Shown here piece by piece: positions 11,502-23,103 of a stretch of DNA of 64,000 bases. A program made the position numbers and the translations under genes. The stretch spans positions 1 through 64,000 of the forward strand of contig JASAND010018301.1 of NCBI GenBank assembly GCA_030248195.1. The letters run 5' to 3'. The notes under the pieces were generated by a model. It was not told the origin of the DNA and did no database searches. It saw only the letters and a program-made list of their open reading frames with translations. Source of the DNA: Trissonchulus latispiculum. Lineage: Eukaryota > Nematoda > Enoplea > Enoplida > Ironidae. Every line of letters begins with the position of its first letter. Position 1 is the stretch's first letter.

Positions 11502-12515
11502 TTAAACATTTTTCAATACGTCTTTCAAGGCCATTTTCATTGAATCAGTAACTTTGTCTGGAAAGCTAATGTCAAAGTGTACAATCAGATCGCCACAGAC
11601 ATCCTTCTGGTCCGGATCCGGCAATCCCTGACCGGGAAAAATCTTCAAGGTTTTGGGTGAGATTGGCTCGGCGCTGGCGAATTTCAGAGACTGATCTCGC
11701 ATCAGAGTTGGAATATCTCGAGTGAATCCGCAGAGGGCCTCCATCAGGGAAATCCTGGCAATGTAGTGCAGATGGATTCCTTGGCGACGAAAGTGTTCAT
11801 GTTCACGATCCCGAATCACCAGAACCAGATCGCTGGGGCCTCGCTTCGACAGCTGATCGCCCTCCTTCGGATAAACGATCCCGGAGCCAAGGCGGACGCC
11901 GGCATCGATTGTGACACTGAGAGTCTTCGTTTCCTCCTTGAAGGATCCGCTCGGTTTCACGACTTTCCGTTGAACTTTGACCTTTTTGGAGCAGCCAAAC
12001 TTCAGCTCTTCCAAATCCAGGAACAGGTCGCGTATGGTGGGCGGGCACTTGGATAGTTTTGGTGAATTCTGACTAGCGCTGAAAGGCGGCGGGGGCCCGC
12101 GTGGAGGATGGGGAAATCGGGGCATTCGATGCGGGAAGAATTCGGAACCCGGAGGACCGTGGGGCGGTGGAGGAAACCGGTGATGGGGTCCCCCGGGGGG
12201 TGGGACGTCACCGGACGGAAACGGGGGGCAGAAGATCCCAAACGGTAAACGACCATTCTGATAGTCATCGTAGATTCGGCGTTTCTCCTTGTCTGATAGG
12301 GTTTCGTAGGCTTCATTGATAGATTTAAACTTTTCTTCAGCTTCGGGGGTTTTATTTTTATCCGGATGATACTGAAGGGCCAGCTTGTGATAGGCCTTTT
12401 TGATCTCCTCCTCCGTGGCTTCACTCGTGATGCCCAAAATATTGTAAAAATCCACCGTTTTCATCCTCGGGAAAATGTCCAATTTCAGTGGAAAGAATTC
12501 TGAAAAACCAATCAT
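11502..12515 (-). CDS. DnaJ/Hsp40 co-chaperone, class B (type II), left copy
   Basis: This 337-aa protein would act as an Hsp70 co-chaperone: its J domain stimulates Hsp70 ATP hydrolysis while its C-terminal domains bind client protein. The J domain spans about residues 18-85 with the HPD motif at 50-52. The usual Gly/Phe linker is replaced by a Pro/His/Gly/Phe-rich stretch (about 91-147). Two C-terminal beta domains follow (about 160-325), with [16 protein letters not shown] and [12 protein letters not shown] as in DNAJB1/4/5-like proteins. There is no CxxCxGxG zinc finger, so it is not class A. The gene is intronless. The reading frame opens at 12,515, but Met18 (12,464) fits the family's normal start and the TATA position better. 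It is nearly identical to the right-arm copy (332 of 337 residues). Location is probably cytosol or nucleus; no signal peptide is seen. Confidence 0.95.
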   Translation of the reverse strand: MIGFSEFFPLKLDIFPRMKTVDFYNILGITSEATEEEIKKAYHKLALQYHPDKNKTPEAEEKFKSINEAYETLSDKEKRRIYDDYQNGRLPFGIFCPPFPSGDVPPPGGPHHRFPPPPHGPPGSEFFPHRMPRFPHPPRGPPPPFSASQNSPKLSKCPPTIRDLFLDLEELKFGCSKKVKVQRKVVKPSGSFKEETKTLSVTIDAGVRLGSGIVYPKEGDQLSKRGPSDLVLVIRDREHEHFRRQGIHLHYIARISLMEALCGFTRDIPTLMRDQSLKFASAEPISPKTLKIFPGQGLPDPDQKDVCGDLIVHFDISFPDKVTDSMKMALKDVLKNV

Positions 12516-12535
12516 GACGCTGCAGTGCTTCCAAG

Positions 12536-12555
12536 ATTTATATAATTATATAATG
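12536..12555 (-). promoter_or_regulatory. TATA-like promoter of the left DNAJ gene
   Basis: An AT-rich TATATAATTATATAA-type box lies 21-40 bp upstream of the first ATG. A start site about 30 bp downstream would fall at or next to the first ATG, which favours translation from Met18. The right arm has the equivalent box. No clear heat-shock element (alternating nGAAn units) was found nearby. Confidence 0.45.
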
Positions 12556-15500
12556 GGCAGAATTAGCATTCAGTGCATAGAGTCCTTAGCTCCTTGCTCG
12601 ATGAAGAAGCAATATTAAGAGTAGCAGCAATAAAATATGAATTGACGTCGAATTTGGATCAAAGCGTTAGTTTGATCAAACGAATGCAACTCTTGCATAC
12701 TAAAAGCGAACAAAGTATTTATTTTGTTGAGAGGATTTAACAAAGACAGGGTGAGAGAATAGATACGCCACTTGAGTTACGTGACAGGAAAAAGTAACAA
12801 AGTTTAACAGAGGCGCACGCAATGTTGAAAATAAATGGTTGGCAGTTACGAAGTCTGGCTTAAAAATGGACTTTCATTTTTACAATATATATAATATATC
12901 CCACTCACAAACGTAATTTTTTGCTATACGTGCAGTAATACAACGTTAATCACAGAGGCTAAGAAAAGCTGTCATTGCAAAAAAGTGATCAAACCAAAAT
13001 AAAGCTGTGCAAGTTTTGTATCAATTCTTATGCCTCTTTTGCAGTCTGAACTGCTTGAGGAAGTAGAAAGAATGAAACCCAGCAGCCACAAAAGTAGACA
13101 TCAACTTTTTCATGGGTCATGCAAGACCTTAGATTTTAATCAAATTTCAAGGATTATCCAGTCTCAGAAAACCCCCACTATCGGGGGAACGAACAAAAGT
13201 AAGTCTATCTGGTGAAAATTAGCTCGCGCCTAACAATTTTCACCACAACAAATGCAATTGTACACAGACAGAAGCGCCTCTCATGAGTGAATGGATAGTT
13301 GAAAAATGGTTGTTCATTTTTTCGGACCACAAAAAAGCGAGAAATTTCTGTTCTGAATTAGGTCACAGGCATATAATTTAATTTTGTCAATTTTCACACC
13401 TAAACAATTCCATGTCGCATACACGTGATAATAAAAGTGTTGAACGTTTGATTCACTCACTCACAGCTCACACTTTATTTTCTATCATGAATTTTCAAAA
13501 CTATTAATTATATTTATGAGTTTTTGTGAAAACCGAAGGCCTTTTTGGAAAACAGTGGCTTAGTTGATTTAATTTATCATACCAGTCAGAAAAGTGAACG
13601 AGCCCGAACTAATTTTCTAAGTATTTTTCACTAGACAAAAAACCATATCAAATCCATTTTCAAAAATCACTACAACCGGATTCTTTTCTTAATCGTGGCG
13701 CATCGCAAACAAATAAGAAACAGGAAAGCAATATTAGAAAAATATGTAAAATCATTTTCATCTCAAAAAAAGTTTCAACAACCTGTTCAATGCATTAACC
13801 TTAGACTTTATTGAGACACAGGTGCGCGCAAAGTCAGCTCAGCAGAAAAGTGAAATTCAAAGTGTCTGAAACTGGAAACTTTTACAGTAGGTACCTGGCC
13901 TAAAGAATAGAAAATTTAGGATAGTATGCAAGAGTTGGCATCGATAAGATCATTACTATGGATGATTTAGTGCAAAGTGAAACTGTATATGAAAGAACGA
14001 GCGAACGAGTCACCATCACCGTGACTGTATTTCTTCTGTGAAGATGACGCTACGTGAAATCATGTAAAATTTCAGAAAATTGCACACATACACACACCCA
14101 TAGACTGCGTGTAGGATGTTGACTAGTTTGCTTATTTGTGTGTATTTATATGATTATACAGATTTACTGTACGTACAAAAAAGTACACGAATTCTGCACA
14201 GACATAATCTCAGAGTGGCTGACACTGTAACTTCAACAGCCGTGCCAGGACCAGTCCACTCCAAAGCTTTAGCCACCGACTCAAACTTTGATAGGATTTC
14301 AGAAAACTTCATGTGGGTTGTGTCTAAGCAGAACTTTTGTTTAGTCGTTAAATTCCAAGACTTGAACACAAAAGCAACAACACACACAACAACTAAAACC
14401 TCAGATCATGCTAACAATCTGAAAAAGTTAACTTCGCAGATGTCAATTTTTAAGTGTCTATCATGAGCTAAGGCAATCTGCAATAGTTTTTCATCTCAGC
14501 AACACAATTTTGCTGTTACACAGAGATATATAAATGCAGAAAAAGTTTGGCTTTCCGTTCTACTTTTTTAGCTAGACAAAAACGAAAAGCAAAGGAAAGA
14601 AGATTAAAATGCAAGCACGAAAAGTGTTGAAATAAACAACAGGTGAACCGAAAACTTCACACTTCAGATTTGCAGACTCTTCAAAAACACCTTTTTGCCT
14701 CTAAAAGACCCCCACCCTACAGGGAAAGACAACAGGTGCAGAATACTTGAAAATGGGAAATAAAGAAATAAAAAAGATGAGAAAATTGGAAGAAAAAGAA
14801 AAAAAAAAATAAAGAAAAAAAAAGAAAAGGTGAAAACAAAAATTCCGGGTACACTTACTTGAGACTATCTGTGCAAAAGTGCAGCCTTCGTTGAGTCAGG
14901 CAAAAATCGCGCTGGCCGACTTCATCGCAAATCAAAATGTAAAAGTGACATTTCGCAGATTTGAAAATTTCACCCAGAGCTAAACCGGTACGTAATCTAT
15001 TTCAAAGACAAAATGAATGATATTAAAATAACGACGATTTATTCGGGGGAAAACCAGACTTTACTACAATAGACATGTGGCTTCACATTTGAACAAACAA
15101 ACCAATTGAAACTTCTACTTTACACTCTTTTCAAGCTGCCTGTAGGACAGGATTAGCTTAAAATTTCAAAATTTGGAACTGGACCACAATCATACAGATA
15201 AAACTGTTTTAGCAGGCCCAGCTCAAACATAAATGTGGGCAATTTAACAAAAATTTCAGTCATAAAGCTTGACAATTTTTGAAAGCTAAAACGGTTTCAG
15301 ATTACAATAGATAGATACAAAACAACACTGAGTCATCACAGTAAAATCTGGATTTTAATAGTACTGGGAGGTTATAAAGACAAATAAAGTGATCACGGGC
15401 CAGGTTAAAACCCCTTCCCAAGCCAGCTATCCGTAAAACTGGTTGTAAATTAGATTTCTAGCTTCGACTAAAAATGCAAGCAAGTGTTCGAAGATCCCTC

Positions 15501-15600
15501 CATCGGGCACAGTGAGGAATTGCAACTGCATTAAGCTTCAAATTATTTTTATCGATATACATCAAATAACGAGAAAGATGACTAGCGGAATGTTCCCAGA
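12556..15600. other. arm sequence between DNAJ and the TTAA element, no gene assigned
   Basis: Mirrors 23,104-26,060. Several short open frames exist (13,030-13,215, 14,154-14,387, 14,880-15,000), but the differences between arms are indels or replacement changes, so there is no sign of protein-level constraint. An A-rich GAAAA tract (about 14,755-14,835) is present here and missing from the right arm. Confidence 0.5.
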
Positions 15601-15605
15601 CTTAA

Positions 15606-17417
15606 GGGGGGGGGCTACGAATTTCACTAAAAGTTCGATGTTGGAAAAGCTAGCTAGTCTTTTGCCACATAATAGTATTAGGTTAAGTGTAAAATAGTTT
15701 AAAGTTAGAAAGAATTCCATACAGCGTAGCGTGCTGTGGAGCCATCAGAAGTTGGTGTTATCGGTCCAAAGCTCGACATGACACGTACACAAACTTCGCC
15801 TCGCCCTGATCGCTATGTGCAAGGCACAGTACCCAAATTTTCAGGAATTAGTTCTGATATATAGTGCTTTGATATCGCGTAAAATAATCTCTAGACCATT
15901 GCCTACTTTTCTGTGCGATACGATCAAAATGCGAAAAATTGGGTGTTGTAGGTGTATACGGGTGGAGGTAAACTAACTTCTAATGAGCTGTGGTTTACCA
16001 AATGAACCAAACTTTGCGGCAATTAATACTCCAAGTATCTGTCTTATCTTTGTTATAAACAAAAGTACATAAGTACATAAGAGTGTGACAAGCGTCACAC
16101 TCTATGTAATCAGCTCGAGAGCCATGCTCTGCGCGCACAGCCACCCCCCCCCCCCCCCCCCCCGAATTGCGTAGCCTAGTGGATCCCCCCCGCAAATCAG
16201 TACCAAGGCAATTGCGTATGTGCACTCGCTGCTGGCAATATTCCGATTTATCGGGGACCCGCAAATGTGACCTATCATTCGACATTGAAAAGTGATAGGT
16301 CCACATTTGCGGGGGGGGGGGGGGTCCTGATAAATGGAATATTGTAGCAGCGAGTGAACATCCGCAATTGCGTACTAGGTACTGATTTGCGGGGGGTCCA
16401 CTAGGCACGCAATTGGAGGGGAGTGGGCCGTTAGCCGTTACCGGCCGTTAGCGCGCAGAGCATGGCTCTCGAGCTGATTACATAGAGTGTGACGCTTGTC
16501 ACACTCTTTGTATTATGTACTCTTGGTATAAATGACGTGATTTCGCTAATCCCTGTGTTCGCAGTGCTGGATTATATTATCGATATTGTCGCTGTTATTT
16601 GGCGCCATTATCGAAGATGTGAGTCAATTACTCCAAAGTAACTGTGGCAGAATCGGCTGAAACTTAGACATTACAGGCCAGTGAGTGCACCAAGATGTGC
16701 CGAAAGCTAGGTCACTAAACCTCGCTGCAGTGTTTAGAAATGCTAGATTGATTTCTCGAAGTATGGATGGCTATCGCTCCAAAAAGCTCTAAGACAGGTG
16801 AAAGCGCATACTGAACGAAGGAAGCGTCATATCGAAAAAAGGATTTCATATTCGGATTCAGCAGGTCAAATAACCCCTATAACCACCTTTTCGGCAAATC
16901 GGAGACAAAAATTTTTTGACCCCATTTTTACTGCGCTTAGCTGCTTTTCAGGCCTAAAATAAGGGTCATTTTATCGAAAAGTTGGCTAGCACACTAACCA
17001 GAAAACCAAAGCCCTTGAAACTCACAGACAGTATGCCCCTATTAGAGCTTAATAACTGGTAAAAGCTGGGGTAGGCTAGGGGTTGCCAATTTTATTAGAT
17101 CGAAACGGCGCACGGTCACCTCGAAACTTTTTGCAAAATTTCAACTTTGAGCTGTCATAACTAAAGAAGGAAGCAACGCTCGAAAGCCGGAATACTTTTA
17201 ATATTTAGCACTAGTAACAGTTAACATCTATGGCTGAAAGTTACAGAATCGGTCGAACCGTTAATTCACCAGAGCTGAAAAACCCTTTTTGAAAAATCCC
17301 GTTTTTCGCACAAAATTTCGACTTTGGCGTCCTGCCAAAAACGGTGTTATGGGATATATTGTTGCCCACCCTAAACTTTTTACTTTGTTGGCTAACGTTG
17401 GGCGGGAAAGTAGGCGT
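15606..17417. mobile_element. TTAA-flanked transposon, left-arm copy, one end truncated
   Basis: Starts after TTAA (15,602-15,605) with GGGGGGGGGCTACGAA and mirrors 21,219-23,099. At its far end about 45 bp, including the poly-G terminal repeat, are missing: agtaggcgtgtctctaagg replaces it. It contains the nested MITE at 16,060-16,525. TTAA target sites are typical of piggyBac and Kolobok superfamilies; no transposase is present to choose between them. Confidence 0.8.
16060..16525. mobile_element. CAAGAGTAC-family MITE nested in the TTAA element (left arm)
   Basis: Inverted ends (ca-a-a/g-agtac..ataagagtgtgaca) and flanking repeats ttataaa/gtataaa show a 7-bp target duplication. The interior carries poly-C and poly-G runs (a run of about 20 C near 16,144-16,163), the word gcaattgcgta and gctcgagagccatgctctgcgcgc. 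It is the mirror of 22,172-22,644. Confidence 0.85.
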
Positions 17418-17423
17418 GTCTCT

Positions 17424-18042
17424 AAGGTCAGTTTTTTACACCACCAAAGTTTCGCCAAACCAAACCTTGGCCAAACTCAAATTTTGGTGAAAAATGTTTG
17501 GCAAACTTTGTGTTTACACTACCAAACTCCGTTTGAACAAACTTCCTCGAAACATTTCCCAAACTTTAGGATTAAACCAATAAAATTAAAGAGAATATGA
17601 GCGCCAGTTTAAACCCACTTTAACAGTTTTTTCCAGGTTTTGTTTTTGGCTTTGTAATAGGTGGCCTGAGCTTAGAGGGGAGTCCCCATTCACAGATATT
17701 TTCTGGCAATTTTGAAGCAAATTGAAACGATTGGAACATTAAAGGGTTTTTATTAACATTGGTTCTCTTAACTGGTAAAAGAGTGGTAGTCAAGTGGCAA
17801 AATTTAAGCTGGTCCTAGCTAAATTTTAGTACAATATATACTTCCCTTTTCCAATTTTTTATATTTCTTATTCAATTTTCTGTTTAATATTTCCAATACT
17901 GCCTTCCAATACATTAGGTGAATTCTGAAGGCTGGAAACCGATTTTTTATATTCATTAACGGAAACAAAACAAATAAATAGTACGAAATAAAAAGGTGAC
18001 AAAGGGCGGAAGGAAACAAATGCATTAAAAACATCTATGCAA

Positions 18043-18119
<77 letters not shown>

Positions 18120-18404
18120 TATATGTTTCTGCATATATATATATATAGCACAGAAACAGAGATGTGACTTTCTGGTGGATTCTCATTGGTCAGTTTCACC
18201 AAACGTTTGGTGAAAATTACAAGGGACCAAACTCAGTTTGGCAGTTTGGTGGTAGTTTGGTGTAAGTTTGGTGGACGTTTGGTGTATATATGTTTACACC
18301 ATCAAACTTCCACCAAACTTTCGCCAAACTTGAGTTTGGTCTAGGTGTGGTTTGGCGAAAGTTTGGTGGTTGGTGCCTGGTGGTGTACTGTAAGCTGGCC
18401 TTTA
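17424..18404. mobile_element. inverted-repeat element with ACCAAACTT arrays (left arm)
   Basis: Ends read AAGGTCAGTTTTTTACACCACC and, in complement, AAGGCCAGCTTACAGTACACCA (about 17,424 and 18,404). Both subterminal zones are dense in CCACCAAACTTTCGCC-like words. The centre holds a long (TA)n run. Mirrors about 20,255-21,214. No coding region; superfamily not assigned. Confidence 0.7.
18045..18117. repeat. (TA)n microsatellite, left arm
   Basis: About 36 TA units inside the ACCAAACTT element. The right-arm equivalent (20,512-20,590) is interrupted. The open frame of alternating Ile-Tyr across it is not a gene. Confidence 0.95.
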
Positions 18405-18867
18405 CATAGGATTAGGATTTCCTCAAGAGAGACAGATGAGTTCGCATCGCAGAATCAATAAAAATTGTTTATAGTCAGTCAAATCTATTAAATCTAACCT
18501 TAGGATCTACTAAAAGTGTGCTATATTCAAATAACGTACATATATATACGTGGAAGAAGTGTAAACTGTTAAGTTAAAGCCCTAAAACCCCCAAATAAAT
18601 TCAGCTAACCTCATATTCTGCCCGATTGTGAACCTCGTGTGAACCTTCTCTCTAGCGTGAAGTCCCACCAATAACGCCTAAATTTAACATCCAAGCTTTC
18701 CCAAATCTAATTTTTGTATTCAACATATGCTGGCAACTTTTTGCTCGTTGCTGGTGGTTAGAGCTAAAACACATAGATCTGTGTCGACTAGAAACCATTG
18801 TATAAAATTATCATCAAGATCAGCCAGTTTGTTACACTTTGCGCCAGAAAGAAAATGGCTTTTTTGC

Positions 18868-19013
18868 AAAATTCTGACAAATGAAATTCTGACTAATGAA
18901 ATTCTGACTAATGAAATTCTGACTTATGAAATTCTGACAAATGAAAGTTCAACTTATATTATTTCAAAAACCTAAATTCTGACTAATGAAATTCTGACAT
19001 ATGAAATTCTGAC
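18868..19013 (-). repeat. minisatellite, same unit as at 1121, opposite orientation
   Basis: Eight units of about 14 bp, ATTCTGACTAATGAA on the plus strand, with ACAAATGA and ACTTATGA variants. It is the reverse complement of the 1121-1383 unit. One unit in the middle has decayed (about 18,945-18,975). Confidence 0.85.
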
Positions 19014-19665
19014 TACTGAAGATAAACCGGCACAAGCATAGCCAATAGAATTTGAAATTCAGCTTGGCCACGCCTTCTGTGCATAGTGCAAAACAATTTG
19101 AATATATCATTATCATTTGAATATTTGTGTATCTCATTATGAATTTGAAGATGTGCTACATATTCGAAATTAAATTATTTAATCAAGCTTGCTAAAGCGT
19201 TTGGTACATACTACATATATATTTTACAAATCTATGAAAATACTTAAATGTTTGAAGTTACTGAATCCTGATTTTTCAATTTTACCCTTCATAAGTTTTG
19301 CAGTAGAGGCCAAATTGTTTATTTTTCAAATGAATTGACTAAAACTGTTTAGTTTCGTATGTATAATGAAATACGTATGTTTGCAGATTCTGTCTTGAAA
19401 ACTGACCTTTTTGCCGCCATTAACCCTTTTAATCTCAGAGCAACTTAACAAGATTGCTTAACCTTGTGAAATTTAAACAGTTTTTATTTCTCACGCAGCT
19501 CGTATGCGTCACATTTCTGTGTAGTGTCAGAGTTTTGCAGTGTATGTGGACTTGAGCTCATGCATTACGGCTTTGTTCGTTTTGCGTTTTGTGTGGTTCT
19601 CTTATGGTTTTCTTGTTATTGTAGGATCCATCTCTCCAAAGTTGAGCTACGAACTTTGATTCCTG

Positions 19666-19907
19666 GGGCCGATGTTATCAAGCGTCTCAACCCGGGTTGA
19701 AACCTCGACCCGGGTTGAGATAGGGTTGAAACGTTTGACCCCGGTGTTATCAAAATCGGGTTGAAATAACAGGGTTGAATTTAAAACCTGGGTTGAGATA
19801 TACCGAACTAACACAGGTTAAGATACATAGGTCAACCCCAAAATGTTTGATAACACTGGGTTGAACATCGGGGTTAAACCCGGGTTGAACTCAGATAACA
19901 TTGGCCT
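19666..19907. mobile_element. PIF/Harbinger-like MITE (GGGTTGAA repeats)
   Basis: Ends GGGCCGATGTTATC and, in complement, AGGCCAATGTTATC are flanked by CTG on both sides (19,663-19,665 and 19,908-19,910), the CWG/TWA 3-bp target type of PIF/Harbinger. The 242-bp body is full of AACCCGGGTTGAA-like words in both orientations. No coding capacity. Confidence 0.65.
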
Positions 19908-20254
19908 CTGATTTTACTGCAACAAACAAAGTTGCCAGCGTATGTTGAATACAAAAATTAGATTTTGGAAAGCTTGGATGTTAAATTTAGGCGTTATTGG
20001 TGGGACTTCACGCTAGAGAGAAGGTTCACACGAGGTTCACAATCGGGCAGAATATGAGGTTAGCTGAATTTATTTAAGGGTTTTAGGGCTTTAAGTGAAC
20101 AGTTTACACTTCTTCCACGTATATATATGTACGTTATACGAATATAGCACACTTTTAGTAGATCCTAAGGTTAGATTTAATAGATTTGACTGACTATAAA
20201 CAATTTTTATTGATTCTGCGATGCGAACTCATCTGTCTCTCTTGAGGGAATCCT

Positions 20255-20547
20255 AATCCCATGCACACAGTACACCAGCAGGCACCAACCACCAAACTTT
20301 CGCCAAACCACACCTAGACCAAACTCAAGTTTGGCGAAAGTTTGGTGGAAGTTTGATGGTGTAAACATATATACACCAAACGTCCACCAAACTTACACCA
20401 AACTACCCCCAAACTGCCAAACTGAGTTTGGTCCCATAGCAATTTTCACCAAACGTTTGGTGAAACTGACCAATGAGAATCCACCAGAAAGTCACATCCC
20501 TGTTTCTGTGCTATATATATATATAGCACAGAAACATATATATATAT

Positions 20548-20595
<48 letters not shown>

Positions 20596-21214
20596 TTGCA
20601 TAGATATTTTTAATGCATTTGTTTCCTTCCGCCCTTAGTCACCTTTTTATTTCGTACTATTTGTTTGTTTTGTTTCCGTTAATGAATATAAAAAATCGGT
20701 TTCCAGCCTTCAGAATTCACCTAATGTATTGGAAGGCAGTATTGGAAATATTAAACAGAAAATTGAATAAGAAATATAAAAAATTGGAAAAGGGAAGTAT
20801 ATATTGTACTAAAATTTAGCTAGGACCAGCTTAAATTTTGCCACTTGACTGCCACTCTTTTACCAGTTAAGAGAACCAATGTTAATAAAAACCCTTTAAT
20901 GTTCCAATCGTTTCAATTTGCTTCAAAATTGCCAGAAAATATCTGTGAATGGGGACTCCCCTCTAAGCTCAGGCCACCTATTACAAAGCCAAAAACAAAA
21001 CCTGGAAATAACTGTTAAAGTGGGTTTAAACTGGCGCTCATATTCTCTTTAATTTTATTGGTTTAATCCTAAAGTTTGGGAAATGTTTCGAGGTAGTTTG
21101 TTCCAACGGAGTTTGGTAGTGTTAAACACAAAGTTTGCCAAACATTTATCACCAAAATTTGAGTTTGGCCAAGGTTTGGTTTGGCGAAAGTTTGGTGGTG
21201 TAAAAAAACTGGCC
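20255..21214. mobile_element. ACCAAACTT inverted-repeat element (right arm)
   Basis: Mirror of 17,424-18,404. The outer 15 bp of its left end (gtaaaggccagctta in complement) is missing here. Its other end (actggcc) abuts the TTAA into which the next element inserted. The centre has an interrupted (TA)n run at 20,512-20,590. Confidence 0.7.
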
Positions 21215-21218
21215 TTAA

Positions 21219-23099
21219 GGGGGGGGGGGGCTACGAACGGGTTGGCACAACATCGTCGGAGAGAGCTACTTTCCCGCCCAACGTTAGCCAACATATTAAA
21301 GTAAAAAAGTTTAGGGTGGGCAACAATATATCCCATATACACCGTTTTTGGCAGGACGCCAAAGTCGAAATTTTTGTGCGAAAAACGGGATTTTTCAAAA
21401 AGGGTTTTTCAGCTCTGGTGAATTAACGGTTCGACCGATTCTGTAACTTTCAGCCATAGATGTTAACTGTTACTAGTGCTAAATATTAAAAGTATTCCGG
21501 CTTTCGAGCGTTGCTTCCTTCTTTAGTTATGACAGCTCAAAGTTTGAAATTTTGCAAAAAGTTTCGAGGTGACCGTGCGCCGTTTTCGATCTAATAAAAT
21601 TGGCAACCCCTAGCCTACCCCAGCTTTTTACCAGTTATTAAGCTCTAATAGGGGCATACTGTCTGTGAGTTTCAAGGGCTTTGGTTTTCTGGTTAGTGTG
21701 CTAGCCAACTTTTCGTTAAGAAATGACCCTTATTTTTAGGCCTGAAAAGCTAGCTAAGCGCAGTAAAAATGGGGTCAAAAAATTTTTTGTCTCCGATTTT
21801 GCCGAAAAGGTGGTTATAGGGGTTATTTGACCTGCTGAATCCGAATATGAAATCCTTTTTTCGATATGACGCTTCCTTCGTTCAGTATGCGCTTTCACCT
21901 GTCTTAGAGCTTTTTGGAGCGATAGCCATCCATACTTCGAGAAATCAATCTAGCATTTCTAAACACTGCAGCGAGGTTTAGTGACCTAGCTTTCGGCACA
22001 TCTTGGTGCACTCACTGGCCTGTAATGTGCTAAGTTTCAGCCGATTCTGCCACAGTTACTTTGGAGTAATTGACTCACATCTTCGATAATGGCGCCAAAT
22101 AACAGCGACAATATCGATAATATAATCCAGCACTGCGAACACAGGGATTAGCGAAATCACGTCATTTATACCAAGAGTACATAATACATAAGAGTGTGAC
22201 AAGCGTCACACTCTATGTAATCAGCTCGAGAGCCATGCTCTGCGCGCTAACGGCCGGTAACGGCTAACGGCCCACCCCCCCCCGCAATTGCGTACCTAGT
22301 GGACCCCCCCGCAAATCAGTACCTAGTACGCAATTGCGTATGTTCACTCGCTGCTACAATATTCCATTTATCGGGACCCCCCCCCCCCCGCAAATGTGAC
22401 CTATCACTTTTCAATGTCGAATGATAGGTCACATATGCTGGGGGGGGGGGGTCCCGGTAAATGGAATATTGCAGCAGCGAGTGAACATACGCAATTGCGT
22501 ACTTGGTACTGATTTGCGGGGGGGTCCACTAGGTACGCAATTGCGGGGGGGGGGGGGGGGGGCCGTTAGCGCGCAGAGCATGGCTCTCGAGCTGATTACA
22601 TAGAGTGTGACGCTTGTCACACTCTTATGTATTATGTACTCTTGTTTATACCAAAGTTAAGACAGATACTTGGAGTATTAATTGCCGCAAAGTTTGGTTC
22701 ATTTGGTAAACCACAGCTCATTAGAAGTTAGTTTACCTCCACCCGTATACACCTACAACACCCAATTTTTCGCATTTTGATCGTATCGCACAGAAAAGTA
22801 GGCAATGGTCTAGAGATTATTTTACGCGATATCAAAGCACTATATATCAGAACTAATTCCTGAAAATTTGGGTACTGTGCCTTGCACATAGCGATCAGGG
22901 CGAGGCGAAGTTTGTGTACGTGTCATGTCGAGCTTTGGACCGATAACACCAACTTCTGATGGCTCCACAGCACGCTACGCTGTATGGAATTCTTTCTAAC
23001 TTTAAACTATTTTACACTTAACCTAATACTATTATGTGGCAAAAGACTAGCTAGCTTTTCCAACATCGAACTTTTAGTGAAATTCGTAGCCCCCCCCCC
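21219..23099. mobile_element. TTAA-flanked transposon, right-arm copy, both ends present
   Basis: TTAA at 21,215-21,218 and 23,100-23,103 flanks ends GGGGGGGGCTACGAA and TTCGTAGCCCCCCCC. Length is 1,881 bp; subtracting the nested MITE and its 7-bp duplication (480 bp) leaves 1,401 bp, exactly the length of the uninterrupted copy at 35,425-36,825. No transposase gene is recognised, so it is non-autonomous. Confidence 0.9.
22172..22644. mobile_element. CAAGAGTAC-family MITE nested in the TTAA element (right arm)
   Basis: Ends CAAGAGTACATAATACATAA and its complement are flanked by tttatac (22,165-22,171 and 22,645-22,651), a 7-bp target duplication. The copy at about 36,370 lacks the insertion (gtcatctttacataagttaag), giving the empty site. 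Poly-C/poly-G interior. Confidence 0.9.
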
Positions 23100-23103
23100 T
23101 TAA

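Larger units (their letters stand above)
5868..18752 (+). repeat. left arm of the giant imperfect palindrome
   Basis: This arm is the reverse complement of 19,918-31,165. Matching landmarks include the DNAJ genes (11,502-12,515 against 26,103-27,116), the TTAA element, the nested MITE and the (TA)n element. The outer limit is near 5868 (ttagaaggctaaatttttggc against the complement of 31,145-31,165). The inner limit is near 18,752 (caacatatgctggcaactt). The length excess over the right arm is explained by private insertions at 5937-7357 and 8297-10,423. Confidence 0.9.
18753..19917. other. palindrome spacer
   Basis: Unique sequence between the two arms, about 1.2 kb. It holds the reverse-complement minisatellite (18,868-19,013) and a PIF/Harbinger-like MITE (19,666-19,907). 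No gene is seen in the remaining 650 bp. Confidence 0.8.

Noticed and set aside
13030..13215. Possible exon: ttttgcag acceptor, ELLEEVERM-like frame, gtaagt donor
   Set aside because: The right-arm copy has indels that break the frame; splice-like signals are common by chance.
14154..14387. Open frame (77 aa, minus) with a 76-aa partner in the right arm at 24,240-24,470, differing by an in-frame 3-nt indel
   Set aside because: The substitutions I could compare all change the amino acid and no silent ones were seen, so there is no sign of protein constraint; no domain recognised.
17868..18134. Ile-Tyr repeat protein over the (TA)n run (also 27,392-27,760)
   Set aside because: Microsatellite artefact.
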